Assembly: GCA_963708545.1 (NCBI GenBank)
Contig: CAVPUD010000117.1
Location: forward strand, 1-20,339
Length of the DNA: 20,339 nucleotides
Direction: 5' to 3'
From: Extensimonas sp963708545
GTDB lineage: Bacteria; Pseudomonadota; Gammaproteobacteria; Burkholderiales; Burkholderiaceae_C
The notes beneath the pieces are model-generated. The model was given only the letters and a program-made list of their open reading frames with translations, was not told the origin of the DNA and made no database searches. Within the stretch, counting starts at the first letter, position 1; every line of letters begins with the position of its first letter. The position numbers and the translations under genes were made by a program. Shown in pieces: positions 1 to 10,650 of this stretch.

Positions 1-1
1 G

Positions 2-493
2 GAAAGCCGTGACCGCGTGCGCTCGATGTCGCTGGTGCACGAGACGCTGTACCAGTCGGGCACGCTGTCCAGCGTGGACTTCGCCGACTACGCCCGCATC
101 CTGGGCGAGGAACTGGCGCGCAGCTTCCGCGGCCCGGATGCGGCGGTGCAACTGCACACCGAGCTGCAGACCGTGCACCTGGGCATCGATGTGGCCGTGC
201 CCTGCGGTCTGATCCTCAACGAACTGCTGACCAACGCCTTCAAGCACGCCTACCCGGGCGCCGACAAGGGCAGCATCGAGATTCACCTCAGGCGCGTGGA
301 CGATCGACGCTGCGAGTTGCGTGTGGTCGACCACGGTGTCGGCCTGAACCCGGCCGTGGTGGCCGGCAAGGCCAGCTCGCTGGGTCAGCGGCTGGTGCGC
401 TCGCTGTCACGGCAGCTGGACGCGAGCTTCGAGTACCAGGACGTGTCGCAGGGCACCGACGCGCGCCTGATTCTTCCCATGGAGCGGGCATGA
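2..493 (+). CDS. Sensor histidine kinase, C-terminal part (HisKA_2 / HATPase_c type), 5' truncated by window edge
   Basis: The visible 163 residues are the end of a two-component sensor kinase. The reading frame is open to the left edge, so the sensory domains and the phosphoacceptor-His segment are missing. The first residues (RDRVRSMSLVHETLYQSG) match the second half of the HisKA_2 dimerisation region. The ATPase domain follows: N-box LILNELLTNAFKHAYP, G1 box DHGVG (fits DxGxG), a G2-like SSLGQRLVRSL and a final GTDARLILP strand. Kinases of this class usually carry PAS or GAF sensors and signal to a stand-alone receiver protein. The stop codon overlaps the start of the next gene (ATGA), and that gene encodes a receiver domain, so the two probably form a translationally coupled pair. 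The signal sensed cannot be inferred. Confidence 0.85.
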   Translation, partial: ESRDRVRSMSLVHETLYQSGTLSSVDFADYARILGEELARSFRGPDAAVQLHTELQTVHLGIDVAVPCGLILNELLTNAFKHAYPGADKGSIEIHLRRVDDRRCELRVVDHGVGLNPAVVAGKASSLGQRLVRSLSRQLDASFEYQDVSQGTDARLILPMERA

Positions 494-642
494 CCCCATC
501 CCCACAGAACGCCCTGCTGCGACTGATGGTCGTCGAAGACGAGGCCTTGATCGCCGACGAGCTGCAACATCGCCTGGAAAGCCTGGGCCACCAGGTGGTG
601 GCCGTGTGCGACACCGCCGACTCGGCCGTGGCCGCGGCCGAT
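490..642 (+). CDS. Response regulator, N-terminal receiver fragment, cut off at a sequence join
   Basis: Only about 51 codons are recognisable. They form the first beta-alpha-beta part of a CheY-like receiver: LRLMVVEDEALIADEL, with the acidic E-D pair that helps bind Mg2+, followed by a helix and VVAVCDTADSAVAAAD. The start ATG overlaps the kinase stop by four bases, as expected for a cognate kinase-regulator pair. The phosphoacceptor Asp segment (usually PDLVLMDI or similar near residue 55-60) never appears. From about base 642 the frame instead reads the antisense of rpoC codons and only reaches a stop at 786. The 98-residue open frame is therefore chimeric, and the output domain of this regulator is unknown. 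The gene is either truncated in the genome or split by an assembly error. Confidence 0.8.
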
Positions 643-767
643 TCGGGCTTTTTCACCTCGCCAAAAGACCACGAACGGATCTTCTCGGGCGAGGCCAGGC
701 CGATGCGAATGGCGTCAAAGTGCTCATTCGGCGTGAATTGTTTGAACAGGTCGAGCAAGGACTTCAT
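642..767 (-). CDS. rpoC: RNA polymerase beta' subunit, N-terminal 42 codons only
   Basis: The minus strand from 767 encodes MKSLLDLFKQFTPNEHF, then DAIRIGLASPEKIRSWSFGE and VKKPE. This is the very conserved N-terminus of RpoC, which leads into the zipper/zinc-finger region. In intact bacterial RpoC the next residues are normally TINYRTFKPERDGLFC. Here they become SAAATAESAV, which is the antisense of the response-regulator gene. The frame stays open to 288 but carries no RpoC sequence. A Shine-Dalgarno-like AAGGAAG lies six bases before the ATG. The gene follows rpoB by 99 bases, as in a normal rpoBC operon. RpoC is about 1400 residues and essential, so this fragment cannot be functional. An intact copy must exist elsewhere or the join is artificial. 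Confidence 0.93.
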
Positions 768-866
768 GTCGAACTTCCTTAAATGATGAGGACGGGGCTG
801 GAATCGGGGTGCAGGCAGGCGAAATGTCGTGGCCCCGCGCGCGGTCGTGCGCGAGGCCGCTGGCCG
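768..866 (-). other. rpoB-rpoC intercistronic spacer with GC-rich hairpin
   Basis: The 99-base spacer holds an imperfect stem at 831-858. GGCC (831-834) pairs with GGCC (855-858), and after one mismatch CGCGC (836-840) pairs with GCGCG (849-853) around an eight-base loop. There is no U-run, so it is more likely an RNA-processing or stability element than a terminator. The rpoC Shine-Dalgarno lies at the lower-coordinate end. Confidence 0.4.
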
Positions 867-4979
<4,113 letters not shown>

Positions 4980-5242
4980 GAGATCTCCGGGCAAAGACAT
5001 GGAAGGGGGTCTTCGACGACTGCCCCACAAAGTCAAACTTTGCAGGCTTGGCGGTTGGCCGCTACCAACCATGGCGGACGGCGATGCCTTGCACATCGCC
5101 CGTACCAAGGCGTCTTCTGCTGTCGGGGGTATTCAGAAGACACTCGAAAACCGCCCGAGCAGCGGGGTTTTCGGGTGCGCTCTGAAAGCGCCAAAGGCTG
5201 GAGGCCCTTGGCGAGCGCTCCAGCCCTTGCGGACGGCCAAAA
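4980..5242 (-). promoter_or_regulatory. rplL-rpoB intercistronic region with candidate attenuator hairpins
   Basis: This is a 263-base spacer without a supported gene. On the transcribed strand the first structure after rplL is a perfect 8-bp stem (5218-5225 with 5196-5203, GGCTGGAG/CTCCAGCC, 14-base loop). A second hairpin follows (5187-5191 with 5177-5181, GCGCT/AGCGC). Below that is a C/G-rich stretch ending in GGCGGTTTTC at about 5143-5152. In E. coli the rplL-rpoB gap contains an attenuator that lowers rpoBC transcription relative to the ribosomal-protein genes. The position and structures here fit the same role, but that is inferred. The rpoB Shine-Dalgarno (GGAG) is at the far end. Confidence 0.45.
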
Positions 5243-5626
<384 letters not shown>

Positions 5627-5751
5627 TTTGATTTCCTGATATTGGGTGAGGACCCATGCCACATTCGCGCTGCAGGCCCCGGGCGTTTTCGCCGCGAGTG
5701 GCCCAGACAGCTGCGCTTGCATGGGTCAGGGTTGACAAGTTTGCTGCGCCC

Positions 5752-6252
5752 TTATGCGGCGACAGCTTCGCCTTTTTTCGTAGCCAGCGCACCGAGCACC
5801 ACTGCGGTACGCGAGATGGGGGACTTCAGCAAGCCACACAGCTGCGCCAGCAATACTTCCTTCGAAGGAATGTTGGCCAGCTGCTTCACGCCTTCAACGT
5901 CGAGGGCTTTCCCTGCGAATGCGCCACCGCGAATGACCAATTTGTCGTTGGTCTTCGCAAAATCGGCCACCACTTTCGCGGCAGCCACGGCGTCTTCCGA
6001 GAAGCCGTAGATCAGCGGACCCGTCAATTGGTCCGACACCACTTCGAATGCGCTGCCTGCCACCGCGCGGCGTGCCAGGGTGTTCTTGAGAACACTCAGG
6101 CTCACACCTTTGCTGCGTGCATCCACGCGCAGTCGTGTCATGTCGGCCACCGTAATGCCACGGTATTCCGCAATCACGAGCGTTTGAGCTTTAGCGGCGA
6201 GCTTGGTCACATCTTGTATGACCGCTTCTTTCTCACTGCGATTCAGACTCAA
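5752..6252 (-). CDS. rplJ: 50S ribosomal protein L10, TTG start
   Basis: The 166-residue L10 anchors L7/L12 dimers to the ribosome. Recognisable segments are the N-terminus MSLNRSEKEAVIQDV and the central SVLKNTLARRAVAGS and LTGPLIYGFSEDAVAAAKV. The C-terminal helix begins SKEVLLAQLCGLLKSPISR. The start codon is TTG, chosen because it gives exactly the family N-terminus and is preceded by a strong TAAGGAG six bases upstream; no ATG or GTG fits. L10, bound to L7/L12, classically represses its own operon by binding the leader upstream, and the 256-base leader here could do that. A weak start codon with a strong Shine-Dalgarno may be part of that control, which is inference. Confidence 0.97.
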   Translation of the reverse strand: MSLNRSEKEAVIQDVTKLAAKAQTLVIAEYRGITVADMTRLRVDARSKGVSLSVLKNTLARRAVAGSAFEVVSDQLTGPLIYGFSEDAVAAAKVVADFAKTNDKLVIRGGAFAGKALDVEGVKQLANIPSKEVLLAQLCGLLKSPISRTAVVLGALATKKGEAVAA

Positions 6253-6508
6253 GGTTTACTCCTTAAAAAATGTGTTTTGGGGTTTGCACCCTGGAACACG
6301 CTCTTGTTGCAGCGACCAACTGTGAAGGAAAAAATTCCATCTGCAGCGGGATCGCCATCTGCGTTGGCCCATGAATGGTTTAAGTGCACCGGTCTGCACA
6401 CCAACGGTCTTGGATGGCCCGAAGATGCACGCATCTGCGACCCACCACATCAGGCCCCGTGAGGAAGCCTGAAGATTTTTTGCCCGCGATGAACGCGGCA
6501 TCCCCGCC
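6253..6508 (-). promoter_or_regulatory. rplJ leader (L10-leader-type region)
   Basis: There is no gene in this 256-base gap between rplA and rplJ. Its position matches the L10 leader, the mRNA structure bound by L10(L12)4 for autogenous repression. Visible structure includes a hairpin GTGCA/TGCAC (6395-6399 with 6384-6388). Another stem, CCGCC/GGCGG (6512-6516 with 6504-6508), has the rplA stop codon as its loop. The stretch ends in TAAGGAG before the TTG start. I could not confirm the full family fold by eye. Confidence 0.55.
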
Positions 6509-7204
6509 TCAGGCGGCGATGGATTGGGTATCTACCCGCACCCCGATACCCATGGTCGAGGACAAAGCCACCTTGCGCAGGTATTGCCCCTTGCTCGATG
6601 CGGGTTTGGCCTTGTTCAGCGCGTCGATGAGGGCCGCGAGGTTGCCTTGCAGTTTTTCGTTTTCGAACGAGCGGCGGCCAATCGTGCCATGCACGATACC
6701 GGCCTTGTCCACGCGGAACTGCACCTGACCCGCCTTGGCATTCTTGACAGCCGTGGCCACATCGGGCGTCACCGTACCCACTTTGGGGTTAGGCATCAGA
6801 CCGCGCGGACCGAGAATCTGGCCCAGCGTGCCGACGACGCGCATGGCATCCGGCGCGGCAATCACCACGTCAAACGGCATGTCGCCAGCCTTGATCATGG
6901 CAGCCAGGTCGTCCATGCCGACGATGTCGGCCCCTGCCGCCTTGGCCTCATCTGCCTTGGCACCTTGGGCGAACACTGCCACTCGCGTGGTTTTGCCGGT
7001 GCCATTGGGCAGCACCACGGCGCCACGCACCACCTGGTCGGACTTCTTCGCATCGACGCCAAGCTGCACGGCAACATCGATCGATTCATCGAACTTGGCC
7101 GTGGCGGCTTCCTTCACGAGCGCCAGCGCCTCACCCAGCGGATATAGCTTGGTGCTGTCCACCTTGCCCTGCAAGGCTTTTTGCTTTTTCGTCAACTTGG
7201 CCAT
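6509..7204 (-). CDS. rplA: 50S ribosomal protein L1
   Basis: The 231-residue protein (E. coli 234) forms the mobile L1 stalk that guides deacylated tRNA from the E site. It is also the classic translational repressor of rplKA. Diagnostic stretches are the N-terminal MAKLTKKQKALQGKVDSTKL, then VRGAVVLPNGTGKTTRVAVF, GQILGPRGLMPNPKVGTVT and the final STMGIGVRVDTQSIAA. The start codon directly abuts the rplK stop (TAAATG), and its Shine-Dalgarno GGAGG lies inside the end of rplK. Tight translational coupling to rplK is therefore expected, as in other proteobacteria. Confidence 0.99.
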   Translation of the reverse strand: MAKLTKKQKALQGKVDSTKLYPLGEALALVKEAATAKFDESIDVAVQLGVDAKKSDQVVRGAVVLPNGTGKTTRVAVFAQGAKADEAKAAGADIVGMDDLAAMIKAGDMPFDVVIAAPDAMRVVGTLGQILGPRGLMPNPKVGTVTPDVATAVKNAKAGQVQFRVDKAGIVHGTIGRRSFENEKLQGNLAALIDALNKAKPASSKGQYLRKVALSSTMGIGVRVDTQSIAA

Positions 7205-7636
7205 TTACAAACCCTCCACCGAAACGCCCATGGAGCGCGCCGAACCTGCCAAGGTGCGCACCGCCGCATCCAGGCTGGCTGCATTCATGTCTTTCATCTT
7301 GGTTTGCGCTATTTCTTCGAGCTGCGCGCGCGTGATCTTGCCGACCTTGGTCTTCAGCGCATTGGAAGAGCCTTTTTCGAGCTTGATCGCCTTTTTGATC
7401 AGCGTCGTCGCGGGCGGCGTCTTGATGATGAAAGTGAAACTCTTGTCCGCAAAGGCGGTGATCACCACCGGCAGCGGCAGGCCCGGCTCTACACCCTGGG
7501 TCTGGGCATTGAATGCCTTGCAGAACTCCATGATGTTGAGACCGCGCTGACCGAGCGCCGGGCCAATGGGTGGTGAGGGATTGGCTTTACCAGCTGGCAC
7601 TTGCAGCTTGATGAAGCCGACGATTTTCTTCGCCAT
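7205..7636 (-). CDS. rplK: 50S ribosomal protein L11
   Basis: The 143-residue L11 makes up part of the GTPase-associated centre and is needed for RelA stringent signalling. The N-terminal domain carries KKIVGFIKLQVPAGKANPSP and GPALGQRGLNIMEFCKAFNA, including the Pro-rich switch targeted by thiopeptides in other bacteria. The C-terminal rRNA-binding domain includes TKVGKITRAQLEEIAQTKM and ends GSARSMGVSVEGL. A strong TAAGGAG Shine-Dalgarno is followed by TAAAGC and the ATG. Nearly the same signal is used by rplJ. The stop codon touches the rplA start. Confidence 0.99.
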   Translation of the reverse strand: MAKKIVGFIKLQVPAGKANPSPPIGPALGQRGLNIMEFCKAFNAQTQGVEPGLPLPVVITAFADKSFTFIIKTPPATTLIKKAIKLEKGSSNALKTKVGKITRAQLEEIAQTKMKDMNAASLDAAVRTLAGSARSMGVSVEGL

Positions 7637-7750
7637 GCTTTACTCCTTACGGGTGCGAACGCCAGCATTTCCTGCAGGCTCCCCGTGATAAACGACTCTT
7701 TGAACTGTATTTCGTGCGCCGAGCCGGAAAGCGCACCATGCTTTTCGCAG

Positions 7751-7772
7751 CCTTGCGCCAAACGGCGCAAGG
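7751..7772 (-). repeat. nusG-rplK intercistronic hairpin
   Basis: A perfect 9-bp inverted repeat (CCTTGCGCC, 4-base loop, GGCGCAAGG) lies six bases below the nusG stop codon. No U-run follows on the transcribed strand, so full termination is not predicted. It could be a partial terminator, a processing site or a stabilising 3' end for the secE-nusG message. The rest of the 141-base spacer shows only the rplK ribosome-binding site. Confidence 0.55.
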
Positions 7773-7777
7773 GCCTT

Positions 7778-8365
7778 TCAGGTTTTTTCCACCTGGGCGA
7801 ATTCGAGTTCCACCGGGGTGGAGCGTCCGAAGATCATGACGGAAACGCGCAAGCGGCTTTTCTCGTAATTGACCTCTTCCACCGCGCCATTGAAATCGGT
7901 GAACGGCCCATCTTTGATGCGCACCACTTCGCCCACCATGAATTCGACTTTGTGGCGCGGCTTTTCAGCACCCTCCTGCATCTGCTGGAGGATTTTTTGC
8001 ACCTCTTCTTCCGAAATCGGCGCGGGGCGGTTTTTTGCTCCACCGACAAAGCCCGTGACCTTGCTCGTGTGTTTGACGAGGTGCCAGGTATCGTCGTCCA
8101 TGACCATTTCGACGAATACATAGCCCGGAAACAAACGCCGCTCGGCCGTCTTGCGCTGACCGTTTTTTATCTCGACCACCTCTTCGGTGGGCACGAGGAT
8201 ACGGCCGAATTTCTCCTGCATACCGGAGCGCGCGATCCGTTCGCGAATATTGCGCTCGACCGCCTTCTCCATGCCGGAATAAGCATGGACAATATACCAT
8301 TGCATACCCGGAGTGGCAGGAGACAGGTTGTTCGCGGCCTCAGCCGCTTCCGTAGCATTCGTCAT
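7778..8365 (-). CDS. nusG: Transcription termination/antitermination factor NusG
   Basis: The 195-residue NusG binds RNA polymerase across the cleft, increases processivity, and couples it to Rho or to ribosomal S10. After a short acidic/Ala-rich N-terminus, the NGN domain begins at MQWYIVHAYSGMEKAVERNI and includes LVPTEEVVEIKNGQRKTAER and FPGYVFVEMVMDDDTWHLVK. The C-terminal KOW domain is VGEVVRIKDGPFTDFNGAVE through FGRSTPVELEFAQVEK. The start is the ATG overlapping the secE stop by four bases (ATGA). The frame stays open 21 codons further up, but those bases encode secE. Co-transcription and coupling with secE is the normal arrangement. Confidence 0.98.
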   Translation of the reverse strand: MTNATEAAEAANNLSPATPGMQWYIVHAYSGMEKAVERNIRERIARSGMQEKFGRILVPTEEVVEIKNGQRKTAERRLFPGYVFVEMVMDDDTWHLVKHTSKVTGFVGGAKNRPAPISEEEVQKILQQMQEGAEKPRHKVEFMVGEVVRIKDGPFTDFNGAVEEVNYEKSRLRVSVMIFGRSTPVELEFAQVEKT

Positions 8366-8748
8366 GATTTTCTCCAACCCAACACCAGATCGTACAAAAC
8401 CCACTCCAGCGTTTTGTCCGTCATCCACAAAAACAATGCCATGATCACGACGAAAACAAATACATAGGCCGTCATCTGCAATGCTTCTTTACGACTGGGC
8501 CAGACGACTTTTTTGACCTCACGCCAGGCGTCGCGGGCGAAGCCAACGAAACGCCGCCCGGGCTCCGAGAGCAGGAAGACAGCCACTGCAAGCACCAGAC
8601 CCAACAGCAGGACAGCCCATTGCACCACCGCGCCCTGCTTGGCGAGCAAATAAAAGCCGGCCACAGAAGCGAGCACCAAAACCACCACTGCCGCGATTTT
8701 GGCTTTATCTGCACCCGTTTGTACGGTTTCGACCTGTGTTGTGGCCAT
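8362..8748 (-). CDS. secE: Preprotein translocase subunit SecE
   Basis: The 128-residue inner-membrane protein clamps SecY in the SecYEG channel. Three hydrophobic helices are visible, at about residues 18-35, 41-60 and 93-109, the three-TM form also found in E. coli. The conserved cytoplasmic amphipathic segment DAWREVKKVVWPSRKEA lies at residues 73-89, just before the last helix, which is the family signature. The start MATTQVETVQ was preferred over an upstream ATG because residues before it have no family match and run toward the tRNA spacer. The Shine-Dalgarno is weak (GGGA). The stop overlaps the nusG start. Confidence 0.96.
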   Translation of the reverse strand: MATTQVETVQTGADKAKIAAVVVLVLASVAGFYLLAKQGAVVQWAVLLLGLVLAVAVFLLSEPGRRFVGFARDAWREVKKVVWPSRKEALQMTAYVFVFVVIMALFLWMTDKTLEWVLYDLVLGWRKS

Positions 8749-8796
8749 ATCTGATGTATTCCCGCAATCTCGTTTCCAGCGCCTTGAAGACACTGA

Positions 8797-8819
8797 AGCC
8801 CGCCAGAGTTTGGCGGGCT
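8797..8819 (-). repeat. Hairpin between tRNA-Trp and secE
   Basis: A perfect 9-bp stem (AGCCCGCCA/TGGCGGGCT, 5-base loop) lies 20 bases after the tRNA-Trp 3' end and about 49 bases before secE. The bases after it on the transcribed strand are TCAGTGTC, not a U-tract. It may separate the tRNA-tuf transcript from secE-nusG by partial termination, or mark an RNase processing site. Confidence 0.5.
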
Positions 8820-8838
8820 CGTGAAGGCCACCTTCAAG

Positions 8839-8914
8839 TGGCAGGGGCAGTAGGAATCGAACCTACAACCTTCGGTTTTGGAGACCGACGCTCTGCCAAT
8901 TGAGCTATACCCCT
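8839..8914 (-). tRNA. tRNA-Trp (anticodon CCA)
   Basis: A 76-base cloverleaf with the 3' CCA encoded. The acceptor stem AGGGGTA pairs with TGCCCCT (one G-T pair). The anticodon loop CTCCAAA gives CCA, and the T loop is GGTTCGATTCC. It lies between tuf and secE, the usual place for the Trp tRNA in this cluster, and probably shares the tuf transcript. Confidence 0.97.
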
Positions 8915-8933
8915 ACTGAACCTCTCTCAAGCC

Positions 8934-10124
8934 TCAGGCAAGAATCTTTGCCACGACGCCAGCGCCGACGGTGCGCCCGCCTTCACGGATGGCAAAGCGC
9001 AGGCCTTCTTCCATGGCGATGGGGTTGATCAGCTTGACGGTGATCGTCACGTTGTCGCCAGGCATCACCATTTCCTTGTCGGCGGGCAGCTCGATCGCAC
9101 CCGTCACGTCGGTGGTGCGGAAGTAGAACTGCGGACGGTAGTTGTTGAAGAACGGCGTGTGGCGGCCGCCTTCTTCCTTGGACAGCACATAGACTTCAGC
9201 GGTGAAGTGCGTGTGCGGCTTGATGGTGCCGGGCTTGGCCAGCACTTGGCCGCGCTCGACGTCTTCGCGCTTGGTGCCGCGCAGCAGGATGCCGACGTTG
9301 TCGCCGGCCTGGCCCTGGTCGAGCAGCTTGCGGAACATTTCCACGCCGGTGCAGGTGGTTTTTTGGGTGTCACGGATGCCGACGATTTCGATTTCTTCGC
9401 CGACTTTGATGACGCCGCGTTCGATGCGGCCGGTGACCACGGTGCCACGGCCGGAGATGGAGAACACGTCTTCGACGGGCATGAGGAAGGGCTGGTCGAT
9501 GGCGCGCTCGGGCGTGGGGATGTAGCTGTCCAGCGCTTCGGCGAGCTTCATGATGGCTTGCTCACCGAGCGGGCCTTTGTCGCCTTCGAGGGCGAGCTTG
9601 GCCGAGCCGCGGATGATGGGCGTGTCGTCGCCGGGGAAGTCGTATTTGTCGAGCAGTTCGCGCACTTCCATTTCGACGAGTTCGAGCAGTTCTTCGTCGT
9701 CGACCATGTCGCACTTGTTGAGGAAGACGATGATGTAGGGCACGCCCACTTGGCGGGCCAGCAGGATGTGCTCGCGCGTTTGCGGCATGGGGCCGTCGGC
9801 GGCGGAGACGACGAGGATGGCACCGTCCATCTGGGCTGCGCCGGTGATCATGTTCTTCACATAGTCGGCGTGGCCGGGGCAGTCCACGTGGGCGTAGTGG
9901 CGGCTGGCGGTTTCGTATTCGACGTGCGCGGTGTTGATGGTGATGCCGCGCGCCTTTTCTTCGGGCGCTGCGTCGATTTCGTCGTATTTCTTGGCTTCAC
10001 CGCCGAACTTGGCCGACAGCACCGTGGCGATGGCCGCCGTCAGTGTGGTCTTGCCGTGGTCTACGTGACCAATCGTGCCCACGTTTACGTGCGGCTTCGT
10101 GCGTTCGAATTTTCCTTTTGCCAT
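8934..10124 (-). CDS. tuf: Elongation factor Tu
   Basis: The 396-residue GTPase delivers aminoacyl-tRNA to the ribosomal A site. The G motifs are intact: P-loop GHVDHGKT (residues 19-26), switch II DCPGHADY, NKCD and GSAKLAL. Domains 2 and 3 follow, with VFSISGRGTVVTGRIERGV and the C-terminal IREGGRTVGAGVVAKILA. The start MAKGKFERTKPHVNVGTIGH is the family N-terminus and is preceded by CGGAGT; the 24 in-frame codons above it are unsupported. It sits downstream of three tRNA genes and upstream of tRNA-Trp, the tufB-type locus. A second copy in the str operon would be usual but is not in this window. Confidence 0.99.
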   Translation of the reverse strand: MAKGKFERTKPHVNVGTIGHVDHGKTTLTAAIATVLSAKFGGEAKKYDEIDAAPEEKARGITINTAHVEYETASRHYAHVDCPGHADYVKNMITGAAQMDGAILVVSAADGPMPQTREHILLARQVGVPYIIVFLNKCDMVDDEELLELVEMEVRELLDKYDFPGDDTPIIRGSAKLALEGDKGPLGEQAIMKLAEALDSYIPTPERAIDQPFLMPVEDVFSISGRGTVVTGRIERGVIKVGEEIEIVGIRDTQKTTCTGVEMFRKLLDQGQAGDNVGILLRGTKREDVERGQVLAKPGTIKPHTHFTAEVYVLSKEEGGRHTPFFNNYRPQFYFRTTDVTGAIELPADKEMVMPGDNVTITVKLINPIAMEEGLRFAIREGGRTVGAGVVAKILA

Positions 10125-10200
10125 TTTCCGACTCCGAAAAATATTTGTATCAATACAACAACCGAAACTCGGCGCAACCAAACTTGGACACACCAAAAAA

Positions 10201-10275
10201 TGGTGCCCATGGCGGGAATCGGACCCGCGACCTCTCCCTTACCAAGGGAGTGCTCTGCCACTGAGCCACATGGGC
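10201..10275 (-). tRNA. tRNA-Thr (anticodon GGT)
   Basis: A 75-base cloverleaf with encoded CCA. The acceptor GCCCATG pairs with CATGGGC. The anticodon stem-loop is CTCCC-TTGGTAA-GGGAG, giving anticodon GGT, and the T arm includes GGTCCGATTCC. It is 76 bases upstream of the tuf start, the thrT position. Confidence 0.97.
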
Positions 10276-10322
10276 AAGAGGTGACACCCTGAGGCGGCAC
10301 ACAACACTCACAAAACTTCCAA

Positions 10323-10396
10323 TGGAGCGGGAGACGGGAATCGAACCCGCGTCATTAGCTTGGAAGGCTAGGGTTCTACCATTGAACTACTCCCGC
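10323..10396 (-). tRNA. tRNA-Gly (anticodon TCC)
   Basis: A 74-base cloverleaf with encoded CCA. The acceptor GCGGGAG pairs with CTCCCGC and the discriminator base is T. The anticodon loop CTTCCAA gives TCC. The outermost anticodon-stem pair looks like C-A, a minor irregularity. It is the middle gene of the Tyr-Gly-Thr cluster. Confidence 0.96.
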
Positions 10397-10461
10397 ACAC
10401 CCGCACACATTGCAGCTAGCATCTTCACCCTACAGCACCGATGCAACCACGCCATGACTGG

Positions 10462-10547
10462 TGGTGGAGGGGACTGGATTCGAACCAGTGTAGGCGTAAG
10501 CCAACAGATTTACAGTCTGCCCCCTTTAGCCACTCGGGCACCCCTCC
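10462..10547 (-). tRNA. tRNA-Tyr (anticodon GTA)
   Basis: An 86-base class II tRNA with a long variable arm and encoded CCA. The acceptor GGAGGGG pairs with CCCCTCC. The anticodon loop CTGTAAA gives GTA. It is the first gene of the tRNA-tuf transcription unit. Confidence 0.97.
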
Positions 10548-10559
10548 AAAGAGTTTTAG

Positions 10560-10568
10560 ATTCTAGCA
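10560..10568 (-). promoter_or_regulatory. Candidate extended -10 promoter of the tRNA-tuf unit
   Basis: On the minus strand TGCTAGAAT reads as an extended -10 (TGn plus TAGAAT, one mismatch to TATAAT). It ends 12 bases before the tRNA-Tyr 5' end, a suitable distance for a short 5' leader. No good -35 is visible at 17-bp spacing, which fits an extended -10 promoter. It is inferred from position and motif only. Confidence 0.5.
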
Positions 10569-10622
10569 TGATTTCGCAGGCCCGCCGCTGCCGCGCCCGC
10601 CCGATCTTTTGTGGGCACGCAA

Positions 10623-10647
10623 GGCGGGCGCGAGAGAACCGCCCGCC
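10623..10647 (-). terminator. GC-rich hairpin just after glcB, possible terminator
   Basis: A perfect 8-bp stem (GGCGGGCG/CGCCCGCC, 9-base loop) lies three bases below the glcB stop codon. There is no run of T after it on the transcribed strand, so intrinsic termination would be weak. It also lies upstream of the tRNA-Tyr promoter and may insulate the two units. Confidence 0.4.
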
Positions 10648-10650
10648 CCC

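Noticed and set aside
515..541. Possible rifampicin-resistance substitutions in RpoB (residue numbers, encoded around 3350-3440)
   Set aside because: The main resistance positions carry ancestral residues. The Thr, Ala and Val differences from E. coli look like ordinary lineage variation.
288..641. Continuation of the rpoC frame as a 159-residue protein
   Set aside because: After 42 rpoC codons the residues are the antisense of the response-regulator and kinase genes, so this is not a real fusion protein.
9159..10292. Long + strand frame opposite tuf and tRNA-Thr
   Set aside because: It is a shadow of tuf codon bias and also runs through a tRNA gene. It has no ribosome-binding site or family match.
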